Below are positions 34,079 to 42,728 of a DNA stretch of 64,000 nucleotides, piece after piece. How positions within the stretch are numbered: position 1 is the stretch's first letter; every line of letters begins with the position of its first letter. Source of the DNA: Candidatus Obscuribacterales bacterium (GTDB lineage Bacteria; Cyanobacteriota; Vampirovibrionia; Obscuribacterales; Obscuribacteraceae); NCBI GenBank assembly GCA_019750335.1, contig JAIEOQ010000004.1:186001-250000 (forward strand), written 5' to 3'. The notes beneath the pieces are model-generated. The model was given only the letters and a program-made list of their open reading frames with translations, had not been told where the DNA came from and did not search any database. The position numbers and the translations under genes were made by a program.

Positions 34079-34957
34079 ATGGCAACAGTAATTGAACTTC
34101 CTTTGGAGACCTATAAAGGACCGGTTGATCCGGACTGGTGTCCAGGTTGTGGCGACTTCGGCGTACTGCGCTCTTTGCAGATGGCTGCCGGCAAATTAGG
34201 TGTTCAGCCGAAAGATTTGCTTGTAGTCTCCGGCATCGGCTGCTCGTCGAACTTGCCTGGTTTCATCAACGCATACGGTATTCACAGCTTGCATGGACGC
34301 TCGGTTGCAGTAGCTACCGGCGCTCACTTAGCAAATACTGATATGAAAGTAGTTATGACTGGCGGTGACGGTGATGGCTACGGTATCGGCATCGGACACT
34401 TCATTCATGCGATGCGTCGTAATTTGGATGTGACTTATGTGGTTATGGATAACCAAATTTATGGTTTGACCACCGGTCAAACTTCGCCGACCACCACACG
34501 CGGTCACAAAACCAAATCGACACCGAAAGGCAACGCTGAAGTGCCGCTTAATCCGGTCGCTTTAGCGATTACAGCCGGTGCTACTTATGTAGCTCGCGGA
34601 TTCTCCGGTGAGCAAAAACAGCTTGTTGATTTGATCGCTGGCGGTATCGCTCATAAAGGCTTCGCCTTGATTGACGTTTACAGCCCATGCGTCACTTACA
34701 ACAAAGTGAACACTTATCCTTGGTTCAAAGAGCGTGTTTACAAGCTTGAGGATGAAGGTTGGGATCCGTCCAACTTCCAGAACTCACTGCTCAAGTCTTT
34801 TGAATGGGGCGAAAAAATCCCGCTTGGCGTACTCTACAAAGACGAACAAACCACTTATGAAGATCTAGAACCAGTTCTGCAAAGAGGTTCTTTGGTGAAA
34901 CAGCCAATCGGCGTCAGCAAAGAGACTATGAGCAAATTTGTCGACGAGCTGATCTAA
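34079..34957 (+). CDS. korB: 2-oxoacid:ferredoxin oxidoreductase, beta subunit (KorB)
   Basis: 292-aa thiamine-diphosphate-binding partner of KorA. It has DWCPGCGDFGVLRSLQ (Fe-S/TPP Cys motif), SGIGCSSNLPGFINAYGIHSLHGR, the TPP-Mg motif GGDGDGYGIGIGHF with NQIYGLTTGQTSPTT, and a third Cys in YSPCVTYN. The KorB length without an extra ferredoxin domain is normal. ATG with GAGGGAAAG upstream. It closes the operon at a clear terminator. Pyruvate or other 2-oxoacids remain possible substrates. Confidence 0.95.
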   Translation: MATVIELPLETYKGPVDPDWCPGCGDFGVLRSLQMAAGKLGVQPKDLLVVSGIGCSSNLPGFINAYGIHSLHGRSVAVATGAHLANTDMKVVMTGGDGDGYGIGIGHFIHAMRRNLDVTYVVMDNQIYGLTTGQTSPTTTRGHKTKSTPKGNAEVPLNPVALAITAGATYVARGFSGEQKQLVDLIAGGIAHKGFALIDVYSPCVTYNKVNTYPWFKERVYKLEDEGWDPSNFQNSLLKSFEWGEKIPLGVLYKDEQTTYEDLEPVLQRGSLVKQPIGVSKETMSKFVDELI

Positions 34958-34980
34958 GCTTTTCTACAATTCAAACAAAA

Positions 34981-35009
34981 AGAGGGGCGGTTGATAAAAC
35001 CGTCCCTCT
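34981..35009 (+). terminator. Rho-independent terminator of korAB
   Basis: A 12-bp stem AGAGGGGCGGTT / AACCGTCCCTCT with one G-U pair and a GATAA loop, followed by TTTCTA, 23 bp after the korB stop. Confidence 0.85.
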
Positions 35010-35022
35010 TTTCTAATCAGGC

Positions 35023-35742
35023 CTAGTCTCTAGGAATATGGAACTTGTGCTTGTAAAAGCTATGAGCAGTTTTTTGCCTATCAACCAGATCAAAAGACAG
35101 CTCCCCTGCAGAGGCTCCGAATGGCGGTGGATTAGGCTTAGTCATAGTCGCTTTAAATTCATAAGGACTGTTTTGAAGCTTGTTGTTTATAGCTGCTTCA
35201 AACTCTTGTAGTCTGGCTTTGGAATCGAAGATATTAAAGAACATAGAATACTCTTCAATAGTACGTTTTTGCTCTTCATTTAGTTTAGGCGCTTCACCTG
35301 GTTTGATATTCAGGATCGATGATGTTATTTCTTCGGCAATGGAATTGGCTGTATCGCGGGATTTCAGCTGTTCTGCTGCATAATTGCTAATAGATCCCTC
35401 GTCATTTTTAACTAACATCTGCAATGTTTCAGATGGTGCATTAGGGTTATTTGCTACATTGGCCCGGATTTGCCAATTAAAGTCGCCGCTCTCTTTTGCT
35501 AATTTGGCTAAAGCTTCAGGTGATGTTTCCGAGGCCAATGCTAGGTTGCTTTTGCGAGTTAGAATTGAGTGAGGATCCGTGTCTATAACAAAATCGTCGT
35601 TGATTCCGGCAGTAGCTGCTGATGTGTCTTTAGCAGGAAAATCTGTTGCTTTAAGATTCCCAAGGCTGGTCTCAGCTGGTGCTGTCGAAGCTTTACGATT
35701 CTCTGGCGCTTCTGCTGTTTCTTTGGCGTCTTCAAATCCCAT
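35023..35742 (-). CDS. Hypothetical protein with LRV/HEAT-like helical repeats
   Basis: 239 aa, no signal peptide. Residues 1-60 are polar and low-complexity (rich in Ala, Glu, Thr). Residues about 62-125 contain SNLALASETSPEALAKLA, QIRANVANNPNAPSETLQML and ISNYAAEQL, the pattern of leucine-rich-variant repeats (xxANNPNAPxExLxxL). The C-terminal 80 residues are mixed alpha/beta with an FKATMTKPNPPPFG segment. It lies 12 bp downstream of the gene at 35755 and is probably co-transcribed. Function unknown; the repeats suggest protein binding. Confidence 0.7.
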   Translation of the reverse strand: MGFEDAKETAEAPENRKASTAPAETSLGNLKATDFPAKDTSAATAGINDDFVIDTDPHSILTRKSNLALASETSPEALAKLAKESGDFNWQIRANVANNPNAPSETLQMLVKNDEGSISNYAAEQLKSRDTANSIAEEITSSILNIKPGEAPKLNEEQKRTIEEYSMFFNIFDSKARLQEFEAAINNKLQNSPYEFKATMTKPNPPPFGASAGELSFDLVDRQKTAHSFYKHKFHIPRD

Positions 35743-35754
35743 TACAGTTTCCTT

Positions 35755-36303
35755 CTAAATAGTATTGGCTTTCGGTGCTTCTGGGCGATTTGGTGGCGGT
35801 AATATGCGTACGCCCATCGCTCTAAATCCGCTCTTAGTACTTTTTGTGCTCTTCGTATCACTGTCGCTTTCGCTAGGTTTTTGTAGGTCAGCCTGAATAA
35901 CTTTAGGCGTGACCTTTTCTATTTCAACTGCTGTTGGCTGTTGATCAAGCTCATTTTCCAGACGCTGCGAAGGGGTCATCGCTGCTCGTTTTGCCCATTC
36001 ATCATCTGAAACAGCAGCATTGCCTTTTCGGTCATTGCTAACTGAGCCTGTGTTATATAAATCCGCTGTATTGCTCAGACCGGCATCCAATGTGGCTTGA
36101 GGGTCGTTATCCCTTGTTTCTAGGTTGCTTGCTAATTTAGCTAGACCCTTTTCTTGCCCGCTCCAAAGAGCCCCAGCATTATCGGCAGCCCAACTGGAGT
36201 CTTTTGCCTCAGGCGGAGCGCTGGCGGCGTGTTTTTCTAATGAACTCACTAAGTAGTCCTCATATGACACTTTGTGTATATACCCACCGACTGTCAGGAG
36301 CAA
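35755..36303 (-). CDS. Hypothetical acidic, probably disordered protein
   Basis: 182 aa if read from the TTG at 36303; a GTG at 36270 (before SYEDYLVSSLEKH) is an equally likely start, because the longer form runs into the opposite promoter region. The chain is polar, without membrane helices, and has low-complexity stretches (SDSDTKSTKSTKSG). Its C-terminus is Pro-rich (RILPPPNRPEAPK). It precedes the LRV-like gene by 12 bp in a likely two-gene unit. No family recognised. Confidence 0.6.
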   Translation of the reverse strand: MLLTVGGYIHKVSYEDYLVSSLEKHAASAPPEAKDSSWAADNAGALWSGQEKGLAKLASNLETRDNDPQATLDAGLSNTADLYNTGSVSNDRKGNAAVSDDEWAKRAAMTPSQRLENELDQQPTAVEIEKVTPKVIQADLQKPSESDSDTKSTKSTKSGFRAMGVRILPPPNRPEAPKANTI

Positions 36304-36418
36304 TCAAAAGGCTGAAATGCACTGCCAGAACTGGTTTGAGCTGTTTGGCGTTTGGTTGTCAAGAAAAAGCGGTAGACTAGTTTTAGAGACTTGTTTGCCA
36401 AAAAGTGTGAGATTGAAA

Positions 36419-37027
36419 ATGGTTGTAGTGCTAATGCCGGCTTACTCAGTAGATCCTTATTGCATTTTGGGAGTGAAGCGCACTACCCGCCCTGAGCAGG
36501 TAAAAGAGACCTATTTGCGGCTTGTGGAAGCTCTGGATGAAACCAATTTTGTGCATTCACCGCAAGCTTGGGTGCAGGCTAGCCAGGCTTTGCAAGAAAT
36601 CGAACATGCTTACGAGCGCATTTTAAATAAAGATGGTGAGGATGAACAATATTATTCACCGCCGCCCTTTTGGCCAAAGCTTGGTCAAATTTTGGTTGCT
36701 GCAGGCAAGCTTACACTTGCTGATTTAAATGAAATCATGGGCGAGCAAGAGCGCACGGGCAAACGGTTTGGACGTATTCTAATTGAGCGTTCGCTTTTAA
36801 GCGAGCAAGAGCTGGAGATTTTTCTTGTTAGCCAAGGCACCATTGAAATGCCTGATGATGATACTTATCGTTTTGCCAGGCGACTAATTGGTCTCGGTGT
36901 TATTCCTGAGGATATGGCTTATGCAGCCATTATCGAGCATGCTCGCCATGGAAAATCCCTGGGCGATATTCTTGTTGAACGAGGCTGGCTGAGCGACGAT
37001 ATTTTGTGTGTATTTGTCAGCGCTTAA
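36419..37027 (+). CDS. J-domain-like protein fused to MshEN-like repeats
   Basis: 202 aa from the ATG at 36419; a longer reading from 36272 adds 49 residues of unlikely composition. Residues about 6-75 resemble a J-domain fold (DPYCILGVKRTTRPEQVKETYLRLVEAL, then LQEIEHAYERIL), but HPD is absent: the loop reads FVHSPQAW. Residues about 90-200 contain two copies of the type II secretion ATPase N-terminal (MshEN/GspE-N) motif: LGQILVAAGKLTLADLNEIM...GRILIERSLLS and GVIPEDMAYAAIIEHARHGKSLGDILVERGWLS. In related proteins such modules bind cyclic nucleotides or partners. Here no ATPase follows, so an adaptor is likely. It is convergent with the LCP gene (4-bp overlap). Confidence 0.7.
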   Translation: MVVVLMPAYSVDPYCILGVKRTTRPEQVKETYLRLVEALDETNFVHSPQAWVQASQALQEIEHAYERILNKDGEDEQYYSPPPFWPKLGQILVAAGKLTLADLNEIMGEQERTGKRFGRILIERSLLSEQELEIFLVSQGTIEMPDDDTYRFARRLIGLGVIPEDMAYAAIIEHARHGKSLGDILVERGWLSDDILCVFVSA

Positions 37028-38448
37028 TTGTGTAACGGCGCTTTGTTCAAAAGTGATGCGGCCATCGGTTGTGTCTCTTCTAAGCCGGCATTCAGCCTTA
37101 ATGACGGTAGCTGTGAATTTTTTGTCAGCACAATCACGAAATCAGCTGCCGGTCTTTGTTCTATGGCTACTGAAATTGGATAAGCTTTTGCTTCGGGTAA
37201 GGCTTTTATGATCGCTGCTGTACTTTCATCATTGGCACGGACGCTTTGTTGAATTATTTGTTCGTGCTGGCAGTCAGCTTCCGGTGTTTGCCAACGGTAT
37301 TTAACTCGCAATCCGGCTTGAGTAAGTTGTTTTTCTAAAGCTAAAGAAAGCTGTTCGGAAGATCTTGGATACCTGATTGCTACAGATACAGGCTTGTCGC
37401 TGAAAGTAAGCCCTGGTGCCGATGGAGCTTGAATATCTTCAGGTAAGCTTAGCTCTAATGAAGGTGGTGCCTCTTGCTGAAAGCCGTAAGTTGAGCAACC
37501 GAGCACTCGATTTAAAACTGCTTGTCCGGTCAACGGATCCGGAACCCAAAAACTGCCGCCGTTAATCATTGCCGGTTGCCCGGGCAGCATCGCCGTAACT
37601 GCGCGGTCCGAAGGAAAATCTTTAGCAAAGGCTGCTAATTTAAGTATGTCTTGCATAGGCAAGTCGGTACGAATACATTCATATGCAAGCTGAACCAGCT
37701 CGGGCATTTTCAGCACAATTTGCGGTTCTTTAAACTTGTTTCCGGCTTGGCGCAGGAACCATTGTTGTCTTTCTATGCGCCCGATGTCACCGCGCGCATC
37801 ATGACGAAAACGTACATATTCTTCCGCTTGAGTCGGGGTCAGAGTTTGTAGTCCTGGCTGTAAATCAACATTTAGCTTGGCTGCATGGTCGGTGTAATGC
37901 ATCTCTTTTTCAACTAAGACTTGCACTGGTCCGAGGATTTCAAATAAACGTTTCAAGCCTTGAGTATCGACAGCAATATAATGATCAATTGGCACACCAA
38001 AAGCATCGCGGACTGTTTTGACGGCTAATTCTGGTCCACCAAAAGCATGGGCGGCATTTATTTTGTCTGTGCCGTGATGCTCAATATGTACACGGCTGTC
38101 CCGTGGAATGGAGATAACACCGACGCTATTGAGGGTGGGGTCGATGCTTACAAGCATCATTGTGTCTGAACGAGTGCCGTTGAAGCGATCGGCATCCTTG
38201 CCGTTGGAATCAACACCCATAAGTAAGATGGTTACTTTATTTTCCAGCTTCGGCAAAAAAGGCATTTGTAAGCTTTGAGTTTGACCAGTGAGACGGCCAA
38301 AAAATGAAGCAAGTCCATCTTTGCCGGCCTCAGCCTGTGGCTTGGCCGTCAAACTAAAAATAATCATGCCGGTACCGATGCCCAGGCAGATGGCCAGCGC
38401 CGTTTGCCAGATCATTGGACGATTAAAATCGAATGACCAGATTTTCAA
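37024..38448 (-). CDS. LytR-CpsA-Psr family protein
   Basis: 474 aa. An N-terminal transmembrane helix (about 14-35, ALAICLGIGTGMIIFSL) anchors an extracytoplasmic LCP domain: ILLMGVDSNG, RSDTMMLVSIDP, VISIPRDSRVHI with its conserved Arg, KINAAHAFGG, YIAVDTQGLKRL, and EEYVRFRHDARGDIGRIERQQ (catalytic Arg/Asp pocket for the polyprenyl-pyrophosphate donor). Residues about 345-445 form a LytR_C domain (VSVAIRYPRSSEQLSLALEK). These enzymes attach glycans or polymers to peptidoglycan or other acceptors. Divergent from the aldolase gene. Confidence 0.93.
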   Translation of the reverse strand: MKIWSFDFNRPMIWQTALAICLGIGTGMIIFSLTAKPQAEAGKDGLASFFGRLTGQTQSLQMPFLPKLENKVTILLMGVDSNGKDADRFNGTRSDTMMLVSIDPTLNSVGVISIPRDSRVHIEHHGTDKINAAHAFGGPELAVKTVRDAFGVPIDHYIAVDTQGLKRLFEILGPVQVLVEKEMHYTDHAAKLNVDLQPGLQTLTPTQAEEYVRFRHDARGDIGRIERQQWFLRQAGNKFKEPQIVLKMPELVQLAYECIRTDLPMQDILKLAAFAKDFPSDRAVTAMLPGQPAMINGGSFWVPDPLTGQAVLNRVLGCSTYGFQQEAPPSLELSLPEDIQAPSAPGLTFSDKPVSVAIRYPRSSEQLSLALEKQLTQAGLRVKYRWQTPEADCQHEQIIQQSVRANDESTAAIIKALPEAKAYPISVAIEQRPAADFVIVLTKNSQLPSLRLNAGLEETQPMAASLLNKAPLHN

Positions 38449-38554
38449 TGGAAATCCTTAGGAAATGCCTCTTATCGAATCTTATCCTGCCTGAAATAGG
38501 TATACTTGAAGCACTGCTAAAATTTGCACAGATTTTACGTCTAAGGAGCGCATA

Positions 38555-39214
38555 GTGAAGCTATTTCTTGACACAGCAAACCTGGAAGAAATTAAGGAAA
38601 TCGCCGCATGGGGCGTGTTAAACGGGGTCACGACCAATCCAACTTTGGTTGCCAAGGAAGGAATTGATTTTAAGACTCGTGTTAAGGATATTTGCAAAGT
38701 GGTCGACGGACCAGTCAGTGCCGAAGTGGTAACTGAGGATGCTGACGAAATGATTAAGCAAGGGCGCGATATCGCGACCTGGGCACCCAATGTCATGGTT
38801 AAGTGTCCTTTGACACCGGCTGGCTTAAAAGCTTGCAGTACCTTATCTAAAGATGGCATTAAAGTTAATGTCACTCTCTGTTTTTCAGTGAACCAGGGTA
38901 TTTTGGCGGCTCGGGCCGGAGCAACTTTTGTTAGCCCCTTCGTTGGACGCTTGGATGACATCAACCAAGATGGCATGGAGCTCATACAACAGCTTGCTCA
39001 AGTTTTTGATATCTACGGATTTGAAACTGAAGTGCTAGCAGCTAGTATCCGTCATCCGATTCATGTCACTCAATCGGCACTTGCCGGCGCTGACATTGCC
39101 ACCATGCCTTATAAGGTATTCAAACAATTGGTTTCGCATCCATTAACAGATGCCGGCCAAGAACGTTTTATGGAAGACTGGAAAAAAGCGCAATTGGCGC
39201 ATTCTAAGGGTTAA
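38555..39214 (+). CDS. Transaldolase/fructose-6-phosphate aldolase family protein
   Basis: 219-aa class I aldolase of the small TalC/FSA type. [15 protein letters not shown] at the N-terminus, GVTTNPTL, the Schiff-base Lys83 in [10 protein letters not shown], then [31 protein letters not shown] and [10 protein letters not shown]. The GTG start has AAGGAG 8 bp upstream. In this subfamily both transaldolase and fructose-6-phosphate aldolase activities occur; context does not decide which. It begins a four-gene same-strand run through 42724. Confidence 0.95.
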   Translation: MKLFLDTANLEEIKEIAAWGVLNGVTTNPTLVAKEGIDFKTRVKDICKVVDGPVSAEVVTEDADEMIKQGRDIATWAPNVMVKCPLTPAGLKACSTLSKDGIKVNVTLCFSVNQGILAARAGATFVSPFVGRLDDINQDGMELIQQLAQVFDIYGFETEVLAASIRHPIHVTQSALAGADIATMPYKVFKQLVSHPLTDAGQERFMEDWKKAQLAHSKG

Positions 39215-39231
39215 AAAAGCGCTACGACGCC

Positions 39232-40470
39232 ATGGTCGAAACCTTGAAAGGCACAGGACCAAGCGGCTTCCTTGAATTTGGACAAAATTTATTGGTAGTC
39301 GATTATGGCAAAATCTATCAGGATGGTACTCCTGTAGGGTTTTTGCACGAAGATGGTTTGATGCAAGGGCTGTCCGAGCCTTTGGGTGTTTGGCAAGGAT
39401 TGAAAACTATTGAAGAGTTGCCTGGCTGTGTTTTTCGCGGCATAGATCGCCGTGGCTTGCAGCTTGAATTGCCGGGCAGCTCTTCCGGTCCGACCGGCGG
39501 GCTTACTTATAACAAGCAGTCTTTCAATGTAATTTTTGGGCGAATCGCCACTCAAGATCATCGTATTCTCGGCTTTATGACCGATGAAGGCGAGTTGCAA
39601 TTTTATGACGATCGTTTTAACGGCACTTTGCGCAAAATGGATGAAGTGTCGCAACTGTCGACGATCTTTCAAGGCATTAAAAGCAACGGACAACCATGGC
39701 AGCTGAATTATCAGCGACCGTTGCATCGTCCTGATAAAAGCTATTGGGAAAACGAAATCATTCGTTATTTCGAAGATTTTGATCGAGTGACCGGTCCGCA
39801 AAAAAAATATGTTTGTGAAACAATGAGACTCTTTGCTTGCACCGGTCTACTGCAAGTAGTGCGCAAACAGGAAGGTTCAGCCGGTTTAGGCAATGTTCGT
39901 CATGGTGCTTCCGGAGCGACCGGAGTACGCTCGGGCAAAGTCAATCTTGATCGCGACGAGTTTGAAAAAGAAGTCGGCTTTTACAAACAGTTTGGTGCCA
40001 GTATGGTTGTACCAAGGCACAAACCTTTGATTGAAGTGCGAATCAATCTTGTTGTCGCTCATGAATACGGACATCAGCTAGAGTTTTGTTTATCTCAAGC
40101 GGCCCAAGGAATAATTTCCGAGGCTTATGAAAAACGGCGAAAACTGTGCGATCAAATTCATCCGCTGCCCGATGGTTATGAAGGTGGAGCTGAGCTTGTA
40201 CAGCCAACGCAGCTTGACGAAAGAGTCTTTGTTTCCGGTTATGCGCGCTCCAGTATGAATGAATATTGGGCCGAGTCAGTGGCTGCTTTTGCTGTTCCGC
40301 AAAGCCGGATACTGCTTGCTGAAGTTGATCCGGAAATGCATGAGTTACTTGTCGGCATCGTTAAAGAACCGGAAAAAATGCTCAACTTCAATTTGCACGA
40401 ATCGATTCTGACGTTGCAGACCAGTTTGCGTGTTGGCGGTGAGTTGCCGGAAAATCCATTAACAATATGA
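39232..40470 (+). CDS. Uncharacterised zincin-like protein (HEYGH motif)
   Basis: 412 aa, no signal peptide. The only recognisable signature is INLVVAHEYGHQLEF near residue 280, an HExGH zinc-binding helix as in metallopeptidases. A candidate third ligand region is NEYWAESVAAFAVP about 60 residues later (Glu in the second helix, gluzincin-like). The N-terminal 170 residues are beta-rich with repeated DxG/ExG turns. The gene is coupled by ATGA to the secreted metalloprotease at 40467, which suggests a joint function. Family not recognised. Confidence 0.7.
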   Translation: MVETLKGTGPSGFLEFGQNLLVVDYGKIYQDGTPVGFLHEDGLMQGLSEPLGVWQGLKTIEELPGCVFRGIDRRGLQLELPGSSSGPTGGLTYNKQSFNVIFGRIATQDHRILGFMTDEGELQFYDDRFNGTLRKMDEVSQLSTIFQGIKSNGQPWQLNYQRPLHRPDKSYWENEIIRYFEDFDRVTGPQKKYVCETMRLFACTGLLQVVRKQEGSAGLGNVRHGASGATGVRSGKVNLDRDEFEKEVGFYKQFGASMVVPRHKPLIEVRINLVVAHEYGHQLEFCLSQAAQGIISEAYEKRRKLCDQIHPLPDGYEGGAELVQPTQLDERVFVSGYARSSMNEYWAESVAAFAVPQSRILLAEVDPEMHELLVGIVKEPEKMLNFNLHESILTLQTSLRVGGELPENPLTI

Positions 40471-41798
40471 GCCCGAAACTAATCCCGAATTTAACTCTTG
40501 TGTTGGCTGCTTTAGCCAATGGGATTTTTCTTTTACCGGCTCAGGCCCAAGAAGAAAGCTTAAAAGCAATTGATCCGGCTCAAGCGCAGTATGATTCAAC
40601 GCCTGCAGCAAGCGGTTTGCGCGGTGCTTTACCGCAACCAGCCGTTGATAGTTTAGGACGGGTTCAAGGTCGTCCTCTGGTGGAGTCAACACGACGTACT
40701 TTAGCCAATCCTAATCCTGATGGTGTTACTTATCTGAAAGACAATAATCAACCGAGTGCACCACAAGCAAACGTAGATAATGATTCGGTTTACGGACCGG
40801 CAGTCAGCCGCTTTGAACAGCTTGTATTTGGTAGTACTTATGCGGAGCATGAAATACCGGATAGGCTCGATCATTTGGAAGTGGAGATTTTTGGTCGTAA
40901 AATCGGCGGTCAAAATTTAGCCCAAAGATTGTCGGTGTTACAGTCGAAGCTTGGTGGTCCGGCTGCCTTTACTGCTTCTGCGCCGGCAGCATCTCCCAAC
41001 ATGCGTCCGCCGATGCCGACGCGACAGATCGCTCCGTATAATCAAATGTCTCCGAATCAGGCCTATGCTGGTAATACAGCGAATCGCTATTTACCACCAC
41101 CCGCACCGCAAGTGACAGCACCAACCCAAGCGGCAAGAGCGCCGTATGCGCAAAATCCGGTAACTTATGCGCCCGGAGCGGCGCAACAATCGAGTGCTGA
41201 AGATAGCTTTCGTACTGCGGTTAAGGCTATTCCTTATAGTCGCAGTGCCGGTGAATATTTTGACAGTATTAGCAAGTTTACCGGCGGCTCTGTAGCTAGA
41301 TGGAACCGCTTTCCTGTGAGTATCCATCTGCCGGAAGGGTCGCCTGCTAATTGGCAGGCTTCATTAAATACGGCAGTTGATAAATGGGGGCAGTTCTTTC
41401 CTGTCCATGCTGTTCCCGCAAGTGAGCCTGCCGATATTGAGCTTGCTTGGATCAATCAGTTATCGCCGCGCCAGCTTGGATTGACCAATTTAGAGGTCTT
41501 CAACGGACGGATGCGAGTGACCATCTATCTTTTACGTCCGACTTATTATTTACCGGCAACACCGGAAAAAACACTTTTAAGAGTGGCAATGCATGAGATT
41601 GGACATGCAATTGGGCTTTTCGGGCACAGCAGCAGCACTGATGACATAATGCATACTCTTGAAGTTCCGGATTTGGCTAGAACCAAATCTGGTGGCATAT
41701 CCGCTCGTGATTTGAATACACTCAAACGTGTCTATGAATCTTCCGGATTGCCCCCTGATTTTCAGACCCCTCACCCTATGGGTTGGGCTAGCCGCTAA
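40467..41798 (+). CDS. Secreted matrixin-like metalloprotease with VFG-RLDxLE module
   Basis: 443 aa. Signal peptide about 1-27 (ending LPAQAQ). Residues about 110-165 are a module FEQLVFG, DRLDHLEVEIFG, LAQRLSVL that is shared with the CAP protein at 25170. A Pro/Ala/Gln/Tyr-rich linker follows. The C-terminal domain carries VAMHEIGHAIGLFGHSS with DDIMH, the extended metzincin motif HExGHxxGxxHS and a downstream Met-turn, as in matrixins. This predicts an extracellular zinc endopeptidase. No clear cysteine-switch propeptide. Start ATG overlaps the upstream stop. Confidence 0.88.
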   Translation: MSPKLIPNLTLVLAALANGIFLLPAQAQEESLKAIDPAQAQYDSTPAASGLRGALPQPAVDSLGRVQGRPLVESTRRTLANPNPDGVTYLKDNNQPSAPQANVDNDSVYGPAVSRFEQLVFGSTYAEHEIPDRLDHLEVEIFGRKIGGQNLAQRLSVLQSKLGGPAAFTASAPAASPNMRPPMPTRQIAPYNQMSPNQAYAGNTANRYLPPPAPQVTAPTQAARAPYAQNPVTYAPGAAQQSSAEDSFRTAVKAIPYSRSAGEYFDSISKFTGGSVARWNRFPVSIHLPEGSPANWQASLNTAVDKWGQFFPVHAVPASEPADIELAWINQLSPRQLGLTNLEVFNGRMRVTIYLLRPTYYLPATPEKTLLRVAMHEIGHAIGLFGHSSSTDDIMHTLEVPDLARTKSGGISARDLNTLKRVYESSGLPPDFQTPHPMGWASR

Positions 41799-41875
41799 TC
41801 TAGATTATTCTCCGCTCAGGAATAGTCGACCGCCCTGATGGACAATGTCTGAATGACACAAGGAGGCCATATCTT

Positions 41876-42724
41876 ATGGTGACTGCAGTAAAAGAAATTA
41901 CCATTGCGCACAGCCCGGATTCGGACGATGCATTCATGTTCTACGGCTTGGCCAGCGAACAAGTTGAGACTTTCGGCATTAAAGTCCACCAGGTTCTCAA
42001 GGATATCCAATCCTTAAACCAAGACGCCAAAACCGGCAAATATGAAGTGTCTGCAATATCTTTTGCTGCTTATCCTGAAGTTTCGGATCGTTACGCTTTA
42101 ATGCCTTGCGGAGCCAGTATGGGCAACAATTACGGCCCGATGGTCGTTGCTCGCGAGCAAATGCCTTTGGAGAATCTGAAAAAGGTAAAAATCGCTATTC
42201 CAGGCAAGCTGACTACAGCTTATTTAGCTTTACGTTTGCTGGAACAAGAGTTGGATGTTGTTGAATATCCTTTCGATGAAATTTTAGAAGCTGTGCGTGA
42301 CGGCAAAGTAGATGCCGGTTTAATCATCCACGAAGGACAGTTGACCTATGCCGAAATGGGTCTGAAAAAGATTGTTGATCTCGGACAGTGGTGGTATGAA
42401 AAATATTCGTTGCCATTGCCTTTGGGCGGCAACGTAGTGCGCAAAGATCTTGGTATTGAACTGATGAAAAAAGCAACCAAGATGCTGCAAGACTCAATAA
42501 AATATTCTTTGACCAACAGAAAAGCCGCCTTGGATTACGCTATGAGCTATGCGCGTGGTTTGGAAACGAACCAAGCTGATAAGTTTGTTGGCATGTATGT
42601 CAACGAGCTTACTGTGGACTATGGCGATGCCGGGCGTAAAGCGGTAGAGCTACTTTTTCAATTGGCTTTTGAAAAGGGCATTATTGCTAACAAAGTCAAT
42701 CTTGAGTTCATTACTTTAGACTGA
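41876..42724 (+). CDS. MqnA/MqnD-family menaquinone biosynthesis protein
   Basis: 282 aa with a periplasmic-binding-protein fold but no signal peptide. ITIAHSPDSDDAFMFYGLA at the N-terminus, YEVSAISFAAYPEVSDRYALMPCGASMGNNYGPMVV, KIAIPGKLTTAYLALRL, DAGLIIHEGQLTYAEMGL and LPLPLGGNVVRKD are the pattern of the futalosine-pathway protein MqnD (1,4-dihydroxy-6-naphthoate synthase) and its relatives. MqnA is the alternative. ATG with AAGGAGG 10 bp upstream. A menaquinone would serve GlpD and complex I here (inference). Confidence 0.82.
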   Translation: MVTAVKEITIAHSPDSDDAFMFYGLASEQVETFGIKVHQVLKDIQSLNQDAKTGKYEVSAISFAAYPEVSDRYALMPCGASMGNNYGPMVVAREQMPLENLKKVKIAIPGKLTTAYLALRLLEQELDVVEYPFDEILEAVRDGKVDAGLIIHEGQLTYAEMGLKKIVDLGQWWYEKYSLPLPLGGNVVRKDLGIELMKKATKMLQDSIKYSLTNRKAALDYAMSYARGLETNQADKFVGMYVNELTVDYGDAGRKAVELLFQLAFEKGIIANKVNLEFITLD

Positions 42725-42728
42725 GCGA

